A stretch of 64,000 nt of DNA from Microscilla marina ATCC 23134 (GTDB lineage: Bacteria; Bacteroidota; Bacteroidia; Cytophagales; Microscillaceae), in the NCBI RefSeq assembly GCF_000169175.1, contig NZ_AAWS01000024.1, positions 1-64,000 on the forward strand, read 5' to 3'. The notes beneath the pieces are model-generated. The model had not been told where the DNA came from and did no database searches. It was given only the letters and a program-made list of their open reading frames with translations. Shown one piece after another: positions 1 through 8,813 of the stretch (position 1 is its first letter; the number at the start of each line of letters is the position of its first letter). The position numbers and the translations under genes were made by a program.

Positions 1-395
1 ACTGGCAATTGAGAGTGCAGGCACGAATGCTAAACCTGATAGATGGAAATCCACCCCACGGGATGAACGCCCAAGATGAAGCCGTAGAGTTGGTGATAGA
101 ATATCCAGGCAAACAAAACCAAGGAGATGCTATCATGAAGTTTTTTCTGGGTTTTTTCATGTTCATTCCCCATTATTTTGTGTTAATTTTCAGGATAATT
201 GTATTGTACTTCTATTCTTTATTGGCATTTTTTACCATACTTATCTCAGCTGAGTACCCAGAAGGTGGTCACAAGTATGCTGTAGATACACTAAGGTATG
301 TGATGCGAATTAACTTGTATTTTGGTTTTATGAACGATCGTTATCCTCCTTTTTCAGGAGCTCCTGATGAAGAGCTAGGCTTAGAAAGACGTTAA
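1..395 (+). CDS. DUF4389-type membrane protein, 5' end outside the window
   Basis: This is the C-terminal part of a small membrane protein. The frame is open to the left edge of the window, and the first possible in-window start is only a TTG at position 9, so the real start probably lies upstream. The visible part has one strongly hydrophobic stretch of about 45 residues (FFLGFFMFIPHYFVLIFRII and onward) that could form two membrane helices. It also has the P-H-Y and later W/F-rich spacing I associate with DUF4389 proteins, whose function is unknown. A rho-independent terminator follows at 423-458, so this is the last gene of its unit. The family assignment rests on overall pattern only. Confidence 0.6.
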   Translation, partial: WQLRVQARMLNLIDGNPPHGMNAQDEAVELVIEYPGKQNQGDAIMKFFLGFFMFIPHYFVLIFRIIVLYFYSLLAFFTILISAEYPEGGHKYAVDTLRYVMRINLYFGFMNDRYPPFSGAPDEELGLERR

Positions 396-422
396 TAAAA
401 AACATATATAATGCATAGCATA

Positions 423-458
423 GGGTTGTTACCGTTGAACGAGTAACAACCCTTTTTT
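423..458 (+). terminator. Rho-independent terminator after the DUF4389 gene
   Basis: A perfect 10-bp stem, GGGTTGTTAC (423-432) with GTAACAACCC (443-452), encloses a 10-nt loop and is followed by TTTTTT. It lies 28 bases after the stop codon of the upstream gene. Confidence 0.85.
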
Positions 459-526
459 ATGATGCCCTGCCTGATACTGTTTGACTGCTTTTGTTCTTTG
501 ATGAGCGTATGCTTCACGAAATACTG

Positions 527-532
527 ATAAAG
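527..532. repeat. Left target-site duplication of the IS1634-family element
   Basis: The hexamer ATAAAG lies immediately outside the left inverted repeat. The same hexamer lies immediately outside the right inverted repeat at 2348-2353. A 5-6 bp duplication is usual for the IS1634 group of IS4-type elements. Confidence 0.85.
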
Positions 533-2347
533 CCGACTTTCCGCACGTATGTTCGGGAAAACAAATAATTGATGTAATCGCTTGATTGCAAAAGCATTAT
601 TTTTTTATGTCGACCAAAAGTTTTACTTTTTGGTATGCAATCATTTCCCATAAGTAAAAACCTTGACCACTTAGGGTTGGTAAGTGGCATGTGTGATCGT
701 TTAAACTTGAGCTCTAAAATAGATGAGCTTTTACCTAACACCAATGGGCTTCATCAAGTAAGCACAGGTACTTGCGTCAAAGCCTTGATTTTAAATGGTT
801 TAGGTTTTGCCGAGCGTCGCTTATACCTGAGTCCTCATTTTTTTTCTGATAAGCCTGTTGCTCACTTATTAGGAGAAAATCTAAGCGCAGAAATGTTCAA
901 TGATGATCGTCTTGGTCGTTGCTTGGATGATTTGTATGCCTTTGGTGTAAGTGAGTTATTCAGCCATTTGGCTGCACAGAGTTATGAAATACTGGGTTTG
1001 TCAGAAGAAGTAGACTCAGAGTTTCGCCACTTGGATGCGACCAGTTTTGGGTTGGAAGGGCAATATAATAGTGAACTTAACGAAGCAGAGGTTTCTTGCC
1101 TTCACATCACCCAAGGTTACAGCCGGGATCACCGCCCTGACCTAAATCAGGTAATGCTTAACTTGGTAGTAGAAAACTCCTCAGGCATACCTTTGCTTAT
1201 GGAAGGTTTGCATGGCAATACAAGTGACCAAACAAGCTTTGGTCAAACCATTGATGATTATGTAGAACGTTTGCAGAATAATGGTCAGCCTATATGTTGG
1301 GTGGCAGATAGTGCCTTATACACTGAGGAAACCATCGGTAAAATCTCAGGTCGGCATTATTGGATCACCCGTGTTCCTTCCAAGCTTACTGCTGTTCAAG
1401 AATTACTCCTACAGGTACAGCCAGAGCATATGCAATTCTTCACAGAAGAAAAATTGAAAAACTACCGCTACCAGAAAGTATGCAACAGCTATGGAGGTGT
1501 AAGACAAGAATGGATGGTTGTCTTTTCTGAGGCAGGTTATAAGCGGGATGTTCATAGTTTGAAAAAACGTTACCTAAAAAAAAGCAGTGAAGAGCACCAA
1601 GACTTTATCAAGCTTTGCAAAAAGGTTTTTAGCTGTAAACAGGATGCAGAAAAAGCCTGGGAACAATTTTCAAAAAAGTGCCAGTACTTGTCAATAGAAG
1701 ACCTGAATTTTCAACAAGTCAAGGGGTTTAAAAAACCAGGTAAACCTCCCAAAGGAGCTCAAAAACAGACCATAGGGTATCGTATTACAGGGTGTCCACT
1801 AACCAAACTCACACACTATGAACAACTAAGACAAAAACAGGGCAAGTTTGTGATTGCTTCCAATGATACAGCACAAAGGTGGGGGAATGGACATAAACTA
1901 CTGGCTTACAAAGGACAATCTAATGTCGAGAAAGGTTTTAGGTTTTTGAAAGATAAAGCTTTCCTTGCTGATAGCTTCTTTGTAAAAAAGCCAGAGAGAC
2001 TTGAAGCTATACTCATGATTATGGCATTGTCGCTGATGGTGTATGCAGCTTTGGAGAGAGAATTAAGAAAAAACCTGCAGCAGGAAAAGGAGTTTGTCCT
2101 GGATCAAACTAAAAAAGAAACTCAAAAACCCACAATGAAATGGATTTTCGAGTTTTTTAGAGGCATTCACTGCTTGTGGGTTAATCAAGAACAACCTATG
2201 CTCATTCTTAATATGAATGAGATGCATACAAAGGTCATTAGGTTACTGGGGCAAGAAGTTAGGAAATACTATCTCCTTGAATAAACGCCTCATAAACAGT
2301 GGTTTAATAAATTACTCGGTTTTAGCTACACAGGTGCGGAAAGTCGG
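533..2347 (+). mobile_element. Complete IS1634-family (IS4-related) insertion sequence, 1,815 bp
   Basis: The ends were found by matching the flanks of the transposase gene. The left end, CCGACTTTCCGCAC (533-546), is the exact reverse complement of the right end, GTGCGGAAAGTCGG (2334-2347). Both ends are bordered by the direct repeat ATAAAG (527-532 and 2348-2353). The single transposase gene is uninterrupted, so the element looks complete and possibly active. It sits between the DUF4389 gene and the 3' end of the SpoIIE-type gene, 57 bases past that gene's stop codon, and does not obviously break a gene. Intact ends and a perfect target duplication suggest a fairly recent insertion. Confidence 0.92.
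635..2284 (+). CDS. IS1634-family transposase (DDE, IS4 superfamily)
   Basis: A 549-residue transposase fills the IS element. The N-terminal 100 residues (KNLDHLGLVSGMCDRLNL and onward) match the DUF4277 domain that opens IS1634 transposases. The catalytic core follows as an RNase H-like DDE domain. The first Asp is in RHLDATSFG near residue 133, the second in CWVADSALYT near residue 225, and the Glu is in SNVEKGFRFLKD near residue 432, within the Y-x2-R-x3-E-x6-K-type signature of IS4 elements. The beta-strand insertion between the second Asp and the Glu is typical of the group. Length is normal and no frameshift or internal stop is present. An ATG at 607 is in a different frame and stops quickly, so 635 is the best start. 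Confidence 0.93.
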   Translation: MQSFPISKNLDHLGLVSGMCDRLNLSSKIDELLPNTNGLHQVSTGTCVKALILNGLGFAERRLYLSPHFFSDKPVAHLLGENLSAEMFNDDRLGRCLDDLYAFGVSELFSHLAAQSYEILGLSEEVDSEFRHLDATSFGLEGQYNSELNEAEVSCLHITQGYSRDHRPDLNQVMLNLVVENSSGIPLLMEGLHGNTSDQTSFGQTIDDYVERLQNNGQPICWVADSALYTEETIGKISGRHYWITRVPSKLTAVQELLLQVQPEHMQFFTEEKLKNYRYQKVCNSYGGVRQEWMVVFSEAGYKRDVHSLKKRYLKKSSEEHQDFIKLCKKVFSCKQDAEKAWEQFSKKCQYLSIEDLNFQQVKGFKKPGKPPKGAQKQTIGYRITGCPLTKLTHYEQLRQKQGKFVIASNDTAQRWGNGHKLLAYKGQSNVEKGFRFLKDKAFLADSFFVKKPERLEAILMIMALSLMVYAALERELRKNLQQEKEFVLDQTKKETQKPTMKWIFEFFRGIHCLWVNQEQPMLILNMNEMHTKVIRLLGQEVRKYYLLE

Positions 2348-2353
2348 ATAAAG
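2348..2353. repeat. Right target-site duplication of the IS1634-family element
   Basis: This ATAAAG directly follows the right inverted repeat of the element and matches the hexamer at 527-532. Confidence 0.85.
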
Positions 2354-2403
2354 GTGTATAGCGACACTTTGTGGTTAGACACACATAACTTATTAAGCGG
2401 GTG

Positions 2404-4335
2404 TTATATCCGAAAACCAATTAACAAAATATCGTCACGTTGTACAGTGCCAAACATGTGGTCGTTCAGTGCCCGTTCCAGACTTTCTTTTTGCTTGGTC
2501 AAAGGTTGGTTGGTGATGCTTTTGAGCATTTCTTTGAACCGTTGTTTACCATATTTTTTTCGCTCAGCATTATTTTGGTCAGAAAACCCATCCGTACTTA
2601 GGTAAATCAAACTACCGTTTTCTAAAGTAACTTCGTGGTTGCTAAAATGAAATTTGTATTTATGCACCCCTCCAATCGAGTGCCTGTTGCCACTTACCTC
2701 CTGAATGCTTTTAGTACCAGCGGGTACATATAGCAATGGACGTTTGGCGCCAGAAAAAGTAGCCCTGGTTTGTTGTTCATTGATACGTTCCATCATCAGA
2801 AAAGCCACATCCATTCCATAGTCCCCTGAGTTATCATTGCCTTCCAGTACGTTCATTACCGAAGCATGGCAGCGATTCAGTATTTCGGCAGGGTTGTTCA
2901 AACGATCTACAATCACGAGTTTATCCAGAATCATATAGCCAATCATAGACATAAAAGCTCCTGGCACCCCATGTCCGGTACAGTCTACTATTGCCAAAAA
3001 GACCTTGTTGTCACGTTGGTGCAGCCAATAAAAGTCTCCAGATACAATATCTTTGGGGCGATATAGCACAAAAAAGTTTTTGAGGTGTTTTGCCATTCTT
3101 TCCCGAAAGGGCAAAATAGCTTTTTGAATCACTTGAGCAGCTTGTATACTATCTGCTACTTCTTTGTTTTTACGCTCTAGTTCCGTATTCTTACTTTCAA
3201 TAAAGTTTTGCTGGCTTAAAATTTCCTCCTGTTGTAATTGAAGTTCTTCATTCTTGCCAATGAGTTCTTGTTTTTGGTGTAGAATCTCCTCATTTTTTTT
3301 CTGTAAAAGTCGATTGGTTTTTTGCTGGAGTTGATAACGATTGAAAATAAAGAAAGCAATGAGCAAAATGGCAAGTACAATAACTATAGAAACATTACGG
3401 AGCAGCGTTTGGCGTTCTATTTCCAATTGCTTTTTGGCTATTTCCAGCTCGCTGATTTCTTTTTCTTTGGTAAAAAGCAATAAATTTTGCTGGTTTTGAT
3501 TGTGAGAACTTGACAGTTTCCAGATCAGTTCTTTTACATCGTGACCAAAATACTTCTTGATGAGTTCATTGATCCAGGGCTTGAATTCTGCCGAGTTAAA
3601 AAAAGCATCAATAGGTTCTTTCCAGCCACTTTTTTTAGGAAGCACAATAGCTCGTCCTGCTTTGTTAACCTGAAACAGGTTTTGTCGCTTTATTTTCAGG
3701 CCTTTTTTTAATGTCATCAAATATTCAGCAAGTTGTATATAAGCAATATGGTTGGTATGGGTAGCTACAGCAGCTGTTAGATCGTCAAAGTGTTTCACTT
3801 TTTTATAACGAAGGCTGGGCAGGTAGGTAGCTATACGTTGAAGGTTTGCAGTACCAGTACTGCGGGGTACAACGGCGGCAGTAACCCCCTTAAAACTAGT
3901 TGCTACTTCGTTGCTATCCTGAAGTATAGGCAGGTTTGCGCTGGATATGAGCACCTCTATATCGGGCATGTATACCGGGCTAAAAACGACTTCTTCTTTT
4001 CGTTCTTCGGTAACCGAAAAAGTAGACGCAGCAAATTCGCCAGGGTAGCCTCCCTTCATCAGTTGGTATACTTTACCAAAACTTTCCTGTTCCTGAAAAG
4101 TAGGGATAACCTCAATGTTGTATTTTTTCTTTACAAACTTGACAAAACCACGTATAATGTCCGCCTCAAGTCCTTTTACCTCATTATCTTCTTTATAGAT
4201 AAAAGGCGTGATATTGATATGATAAATCTTTATTTCAGCCTTTTGGGTTATTTTGGCTTCTTGCCATGAAGTTTGTGCCTGAGCAATGTCTACACCGCAA
4301 ATAAGCAAGGCAATGCATAGTATCCATTTGACCAT
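2404..4335 (-). CDS. Periplasmic solute-binding sensor fused to a SpoIIE-type PP2C phosphatase
   Basis: This 643-residue protein is a one-component membrane signalling phosphatase. A signal peptide (about 1-20, ending AQA) leads to a periplasmic SBP_bac_3-like domain (about 30-265) of the sort that binds amino acids or other small ligands. A membrane helix lies at about 315-335 (VIVLAILLIAFFIF), followed by a Q/E/K-rich coiled coil (about 340-415) and a cytoplasmic SpoIIE/PP2C Ser/Thr phosphatase (about 430-643). The phosphatase metal-binding motifs are visible: SGDFYW, DCTGHGVPGAFMS, STDGFSDQ and RDDILL. SpoIIE domains commonly dephosphorylate anti-sigma-factor antagonists, but no such partner is encoded nearby, so the target is unknown. 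A paralogue with the same architecture lies at 20564-22492. The insertion sequence ends 57 bases past this gene's stop. Confidence 0.88.
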   Translation of the reverse strand: MVKWILCIALLICGVDIAQAQTSWQEAKITQKAEIKIYHINITPFIYKEDNEVKGLEADIIRGFVKFVKKKYNIEVIPTFQEQESFGKVYQLMKGGYPGEFAASTFSVTEERKEEVVFSPVYMPDIEVLISSANLPILQDSNEVATSFKGVTAAVVPRSTGTANLQRIATYLPSLRYKKVKHFDDLTAAVATHTNHIAYIQLAEYLMTLKKGLKIKRQNLFQVNKAGRAIVLPKKSGWKEPIDAFFNSAEFKPWINELIKKYFGHDVKELIWKLSSSHNQNQQNLLLFTKEKEISELEIAKKQLEIERQTLLRNVSIVIVLAILLIAFFIFNRYQLQQKTNRLLQKKNEEILHQKQELIGKNEELQLQQEEILSQQNFIESKNTELERKNKEVADSIQAAQVIQKAILPFRERMAKHLKNFFVLYRPKDIVSGDFYWLHQRDNKVFLAIVDCTGHGVPGAFMSMIGYMILDKLVIVDRLNNPAEILNRCHASVMNVLEGNDNSGDYGMDVAFLMMERINEQQTRATFSGAKRPLLYVPAGTKSIQEVSGNRHSIGGVHKYKFHFSNHEVTLENGSLIYLSTDGFSDQNNAERKKYGKQRFKEMLKSITNQPLTKQKESLERALNDHMFGTVQRDDILLIGFRI

Positions 4336-4531
4336 AGCATATAGTATTTATTAATAAGTTTTGAATCAAAAAATTAGGTCTGTAAAATTACTTAAGTAAA
4401 GCGTAAAAAATCAAGCGTTCCAAGAGAAGGTAATATCTGTTTGTTCCGCCTTACAGAATTTCTGATTGGACAGTAAAAAAAATGCTCATTTTTAGCGTAA
4501 ATTGCTTTATTATTCCACTCAATCTTATCTT

Positions 4532-4551
4532 CAATACTTGATCAAGTATTG
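4532..4551. repeat. Perfect 20-bp palindrome in the amidase/SpoIIE intergenic region
   Basis: CAATACTTGATCAAGTATTG is its own reverse complement. It lies 43 bases past the stop of the amidase gene and about 200 bases upstream of the SpoIIE-type gene, both on the minus strand. No T-tract follows, so it is not a standard terminator. It could be an operator for a dimeric regulator or part of a dispersed element, since a near match (CAATACTTGACCAAGTACT) occurs at about 52828-52846. Confidence 0.6.
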
Positions 4552-4594
4552 GGACGCATGCTTTATGCATGAACGCTATCCAAAGAAAGAACGT

Positions 4595-5947
4595 CTACTT
4601 TTTTAAATAAGCCACAATGCCCTTATAATAAGCCTTTGCTACCTCTACTACCCGCGTAGGTATTTTCTTGCCTTTCAATTCATAATCTTTGTTACTTAAT
4701 GCACGTATTTCTTGTTTATTATCCTGATACAGAGGCTCAATAAAACACAAGGTGCCATATACTTTGCGTGCCATCGACAGGTTGCGGGCATACACACCAG
4801 TAGCCTTAGTGCCCATACAAGCCCTGTTGATAAAAGGTTGGTTATTTTGCTTGGGCAAAATAGGTACATTGAGTTGGGTAACTATCTGTTGCAATATTGT
4901 TTTAGAAAAACTTACCGATGACTCAATATCTTTAGTGAGCAACAGTCGCAAAAAATTGAAACGGTGTTCGGTAGCACTTAGCTCGTTTTTCATAAAACTA
5001 CCCGCCACAAACGCCATGCAATTATTATGAGGAGTGGGTTTGTTCCACGGTGCATTGGCGCCATCTACATTATAATGAACAATCATAGTGAGGTGAGGCT
5101 TGAAGTTGTTGATTTTTTCAACGCGGGCGTTAAAATCAGCCTTACGAAATTTTTTGAAAAACACTGACCATTTTTGACTCCTTTTTACTTTGATTCCTTT
5201 TTTGGCTTGTTGTTGCCTATAGTTTTCAAAAACTTGTTGATAGGTAGAATCCAGCGCCATCAAATCAAAGCGTTTGCGGGTAAGTATTACCCGTGCCCCC
5301 TTTTGCTCCAGCAGGTTGGCGAGTACACGGCAGGTATACCAGGCTAGTTCCGACTCAAAAAAACTCAGGCGTTTACCACTGGCAAGGGTCAAGTCTATAA
5401 ACTTCCTTTCTTTTTTGGCCATAGCCAGGTTACCTGCAATATGTCCGGGGTCAAGCGCCACCCTAAGCCCTTTGAGCGGGTGAGCAGGGTCTCCGTTGAT
5501 TATAAACTTAGCTGGTCTCATCAAGCCAGCAGTTAATTGAGGAAGTCTCTTTTGCTTATAATACTTGAATGCTTCTGATGGGCGAGCAGCAGCTCTTTCT
5601 TGAAAAGCCCTTAAGTGTTGCCAAGGCAAATAGTACTCTACTTCTTTTTTATGCCCTTTTTCAGGGGTTGTATATAACACAATGCCACTATCGCTTATGC
5701 TAAATGCTTGCTTCACCTGTTTGTCTTTAATTAAATATTTAGTGGCTCTTTTGGTGTAGTAATGTTTCAGGTATTTGTACGATTTGTTTTCGGGTTGCCC
5801 CTTACAACTAAAATGGCTACATAAAATGACCAATACCAGTAACCTTTTGCCAAGTATCAAGTGTATAATGGTAAATGGATTCAAGGGGTTAAAAAGAGTT
5901 GTTTGCATTGATAATCGGGTTTTTGGGCGAAAACACAGTTTTTTCAC
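4595..5947 (-). CDS. N-acetylmuramoyl-L-alanine amidase (Amidase_3), probable lipoprotein
   Basis: The 450-residue protein is an envelope peptidoglycan amidase that cuts the bond between N-acetylmuramic acid and L-alanine. The N terminus has a hydrophobic stretch ending in a lipobox-like CSHFSC, so it is probably anchored in a membrane. The catalytic domain starts near residue 160 with the strand and zinc ligand VALDPGH. It continues with the second ligand in ESELAWYTCRVL, the arginine strand ARVILTRKR, and the third ligand in MIVHYN. The late acidic motif CFIEPLY likely carries the catalytic glutamate. An insertion of about 70 residues with basic charge separates the R-strand from the HYN motif. 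The exact start is uncertain: M14 would give a shorter signal. It is well separated from both neighbours and appears to be transcribed alone. Confidence 0.85.
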   Translation of the reverse strand: MKKLCFRPKTRLSMQTTLFNPLNPFTIIHLILGKRLLVLVILCSHFSCKGQPENKSYKYLKHYYTKRATKYLIKDKQVKQAFSISDSGIVLYTTPEKGHKKEVEYYLPWQHLRAFQERAAARPSEAFKYYKQKRLPQLTAGLMRPAKFIINGDPAHPLKGLRVALDPGHIAGNLAMAKKERKFIDLTLASGKRLSFFESELAWYTCRVLANLLEQKGARVILTRKRFDLMALDSTYQQVFENYRQQQAKKGIKVKRSQKWSVFFKKFRKADFNARVEKINNFKPHLTMIVHYNVDGANAPWNKPTPHNNCMAFVAGSFMKNELSATEHRFNFLRLLLTKDIESSVSFSKTILQQIVTQLNVPILPKQNNQPFINRACMGTKATGVYARNLSMARKVYGTLCFIEPLYQDNKQEIRALSNKDYELKGKKIPTRVVEVAKAYYKGIVAYLKK

Positions 5948-6400
5948 TCCATTTTACTCATAAAAAACCGTTTACAACAATAAGTACACGAATAAAAATA
6001 CTGATAGAGAAACTTAAATTACAGGCAAGAAAAAAAATAATAAGCTAACTGATTGAATTTGAGGGATAAAACAAAAAAAACTTATTTTTTTTTGAAGGGA
6101 GTGCAACCAAATGCGTGTAAGTTTCATCTACATAATAAACAACAACGAAAAAAAAGTGTATTGGAAAATTAATATTTTTTTAAGACATACTTTAAGACTG
6201 CTAACTCAATGTTAAAAACGTTAAAGGATGCAACCAACTACATTTTTTTTGAGTCTTTTAAGTAAACAACAATACCATATAAACAAAAAAAAGTAGTAGA
6301 CACTGTAATATTTTCATTATACAATCTACTAATAGTTATAAACAAGTTCACCAAAATTACTTACAATATTTTTCAACACTATAACTAAATAAAAATAGCC
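5948..6400. other. AT-rich intergenic region with divergent promoters
   Basis: This 453-base gap lies between the divergent amidase gene and the small gene at 6401. It is very A/T rich with many short A and T runs. I see no open frame of note, terminator or repeat; it presumably carries the promoters of both flanking genes. Confidence 0.5.
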
Positions 6401-6667
6401 ATGGAAAAGACCATCAAAAATCTGACAAACGCTTTTATGACAGTATTTGCTGTAGCTGTAAAGAAAAGCACAAGACAAGGACACGTGTTTTGGGTAATAG
6501 AGCCCAACCTTGAGGATGTAGACTATACCATCATTAAGTTTTATGACTCTAAAAACAACTTACTGCACGAAGATCGTCTTGAAAACACGCACCCCGATGT
6601 AATTGACGAAGCGACGATCCGTCACTTAAACAAAACCACTAAAAAACTATTGGGACGTGCCTCTTAA
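6401..6667 (+). CDS. Small conserved-looking protein of unknown function
   Basis: I do not recognise this 88-residue protein. The frame opens with a clear ATG after an AT-rich leader and has balanced composition with charged and aromatic residues spread throughout, so it is likely real. It has no signal peptide or membrane helix. The central part (VFWVIEPNLEDVDYTIIKFY) suggests two or three beta strands, and the C terminus (ATIRHLNKTTKKLLGRAS) a basic helix. The gene stands alone between 450 and 240 bases of non-coding DNA. Confidence 0.6.
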   Translation: MEKTIKNLTNAFMTVFAVAVKKSTRQGHVFWVIEPNLEDVDYTIIKFYDSKNNLLHEDRLENTHPDVIDEATIRHLNKTTKKLLGRAS

Positions 6668-6908
6668 AACGCAGATGTTCACTTGCGTACTGAAATTGCT
6701 TCAGGTATCTAAATTACCCGTTATTTTTTAATACTATCCCTGTTTATTCCTTTCTTTTTGTTCCTGAATCGGCTTGGGTTGCATAGTTCCACTTGTACAC
6801 CCACCTCCACGAGCATTTACTTCTCTGTGTTTTCTGATATCATTGTTTTGAATTGATTGATCTACCCCCTACTTTCGGTATTCTGTTGTTTACTCACTTC
6901 ATTGTTAT

Positions 6909-8273
6909 ATGCCGGGTATCCTCTTTTTTAGTATTCATTGTATATTCATTACACTATTGGTAGTAGTGTGGAAACGAAACAACCAACAAGCCCCTTTACG
7001 TGCCTGGATTGTACCAGGAGTGTGTCTCAAAATATTGGCTGGCATTGCCGTTGGGTTATTTTTTCAACGTTATTATGGCTATGGTGGCGACTCGTGGAAC
7101 ATACACTATAGTGCTACAGAGCTAAGTCGGGTGGCGTGGCAAAACCCCTTATCATACCTTCGTTTGTTGCTGTTCAATGAGTATTACCATATTCCGCACT
7201 TGTCTTACCCCAATATGTGGGAGCAACCCCGCTACCTTTTTGTTGTCAAGCTCGTCAGTGTGTTGCACTTGCTCACAGGTACCAGCTATTGGCTTACCTC
7301 TTTTTATTTATCTTTATTTTCATTTTGGGGGTTGTGGCAACTTGCCAATACTTTGACCAAACAATTTCCAACTACTCGTTGGGCAGCAATTGCCGCGTTT
7401 TTATTGTTTCCTTCAGTGGTGTTCTGGAGCAGTGGGTTACAAAAAGAAAGCCTTGCCATTGGTGTGATAGGTTGGATGGTACATCAGTTTTTGCAAGCTT
7501 TTTTACCTTCTACCAAGCAATCTTATGCATTTTGGCTCAAAAGTAGTGTTTTATGGTGGCTTGGTATTGCCTGGTTGTGGCAGCTTAAGTTTTACTATAT
7601 GGGAGGTTTGGTTCCTGTGATGTTAAGCATAGCATTGGCACAGTTAGCCACCAGGAAATTATGGCCAATGGCTGCAGCTACTGCTCAGGCACGCAATAAA
7701 CTGTGGTTGTTTGTAGTTTTTTTTGCAGGCTTGTTATGGTTGGCGAGTATGCTACACCCCAAATTACACTTGTCTCAGTTTATGCATGTGCTGGTGCTCA
7801 ACCACAACGCCAGTTTTAATTTTTCAAACCCTGACGATGTCATCCATTATGCCAGAATCGGGGGGGGGTATTTCAATATTACCTCTGCGCCCAGTAGTTT
7901 ATTATACAACACCCCACTTGCCTTTGTTTCGGGGCTGTTTCGCCCTTTTATATGGGAAGCCAACAACAAAGTAAAACTATTGGCGGGGGTAGAAAACCTA
8001 TGGTTGATGGGGTTGTTATGTTATGCAGTGGTTTTTCTTATCAAGGACAAATGTCGCTCTATTGATACAAAACAACACCCTAAGCTGGGGCTTTTGCTGG
8101 TGGGCGCACTTACCTACATTACTTTGCTGGCAGTATTACTTGCCCTTGCTTCGCCCAATTTGGGCAGTTTGTCACGTTATAAAGTAGGTTTTTTACCATT
8201 TATGGCTTATCTGTTACATCTTCCGCTTAGCTTCAGTTTCCATAAATGGTGGACAAAACGTAAAAAAACTTAA
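6909..8273 (+). CDS. Multi-pass membrane protein, possible GT-C-type glycosyltransferase
   Basis: The 454-residue protein has about 10 to 12 hydrophobic helices over its whole length. An early loop contains YYGYGGDSWNIHY, and a helix boundary later reads FPSVVFWSSGLQKES. Acidic loop residues followed by a F/P-x-x-x-FW-S-G-x-x-K-E element recur in Bacteroidota membrane proteins annotated as mannosyltransferase- or polymerase-like. GT-C enzymes transfer sugars from lipid carriers at the membrane, so a role in surface glycan or glycoprotein synthesis is plausible. No glycan gene cluster surrounds it, and a non-enzymatic membrane role cannot be excluded. Confidence 0.6.
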   Translation: MPGILFFSIHCIFITLLVVVWKRNNQQAPLRAWIVPGVCLKILAGIAVGLFFQRYYGYGGDSWNIHYSATELSRVAWQNPLSYLRLLLFNEYYHIPHLSYPNMWEQPRYLFVVKLVSVLHLLTGTSYWLTSFYLSLFSFWGLWQLANTLTKQFPTTRWAAIAAFLLFPSVVFWSSGLQKESLAIGVIGWMVHQFLQAFLPSTKQSYAFWLKSSVLWWLGIAWLWQLKFYYMGGLVPVMLSIALAQLATRKLWPMAAATAQARNKLWLFVVFFAGLLWLASMLHPKLHLSQFMHVLVLNHNASFNFSNPDDVIHYARIGGGYFNITSAPSSLLYNTPLAFVSGLFRPFIWEANNKVKLLAGVENLWLMGLLCYAVVFLIKDKCRSIDTKQHPKLGLLLVGALTYITLLAVLLALASPNLGSLSRYKVGFLPFMAYLLHLPLSFSFHKWWTKRKKT

Positions 8274-8813
8274 AGTTTAGTAATGGTTGAAAAATAAGAT
8301 ATCCATTTGGAGATAGAGATTTACCACTGAGGTGAGATGGCAACATCCTGTAGGACAGGCATTTGTTTTTTAATAATCGAGTAACAGTGGTTGCGTCAGC
8401 TGGATTCAGCCTTAGTTTGTTGCCGTTAAAAATCTGTGAAACGAAGCCGTAAAAACTGATCACTGTTTGAGCGAAGCGAGTTTGAGCAGTTTCGGCGTAG
8501 TGGAGCAGATTTAGGCAAAACAAACTACAGCTGCGGGTTTTTTGGTTACTTTTTTACCTGTAGAAAAAAGTAACGGCTCACCGATATTCGAATCAATCAT
8601 TACACAAGTGTGTTTAATGATTGACAACTTTTTAATAGAAAAATCATTTTATAATTATTAAATACCAGTTGTCGCCCCTAGTGGATGTTGAGCCAGCTTG
8701 CGTTCGTAGCAGCGCTACGAGCAATAAAAACTCACAGTCCCGGCGAACTGCCGGGGTAACGAAATATCAGTAGTAAAGATCATTTCCTAAATCGAAAGAT
8801 TATTTTTTGTCCA
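8274..8813. other. Intergenic region with several hairpins
   Basis: This 540-base gap lies between two convergent genes. It holds a perfect 11-bp hairpin GTTACTTTTTT/AAAAAAGTAAC (8545-8574), a 7-bp hairpin TCGTAGC/GCTACGA (8704-8720) and a GC-rich hairpin CCCGGC/GCCGGG (8739-8755). At 8670-8680 TGTCGCCCCTA matches the outer end of the IS630-type element found at 45150-45161. A 96-codon antisense frame over 8233-8523 has no protein-like features and is not called. Confidence 0.5.

Noticed and set aside
514..744. 76-codon minus-strand frame over the left end of the IS1634 element
   Set aside because: It is antisense to the transposase start and crosses the element's terminal repeat.
8233..8523. 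96-codon minus-strand frame past the membrane protein gene
   Set aside because: It runs into the 3' end of the real gene and hairpin-rich DNA, with no protein-like signature.
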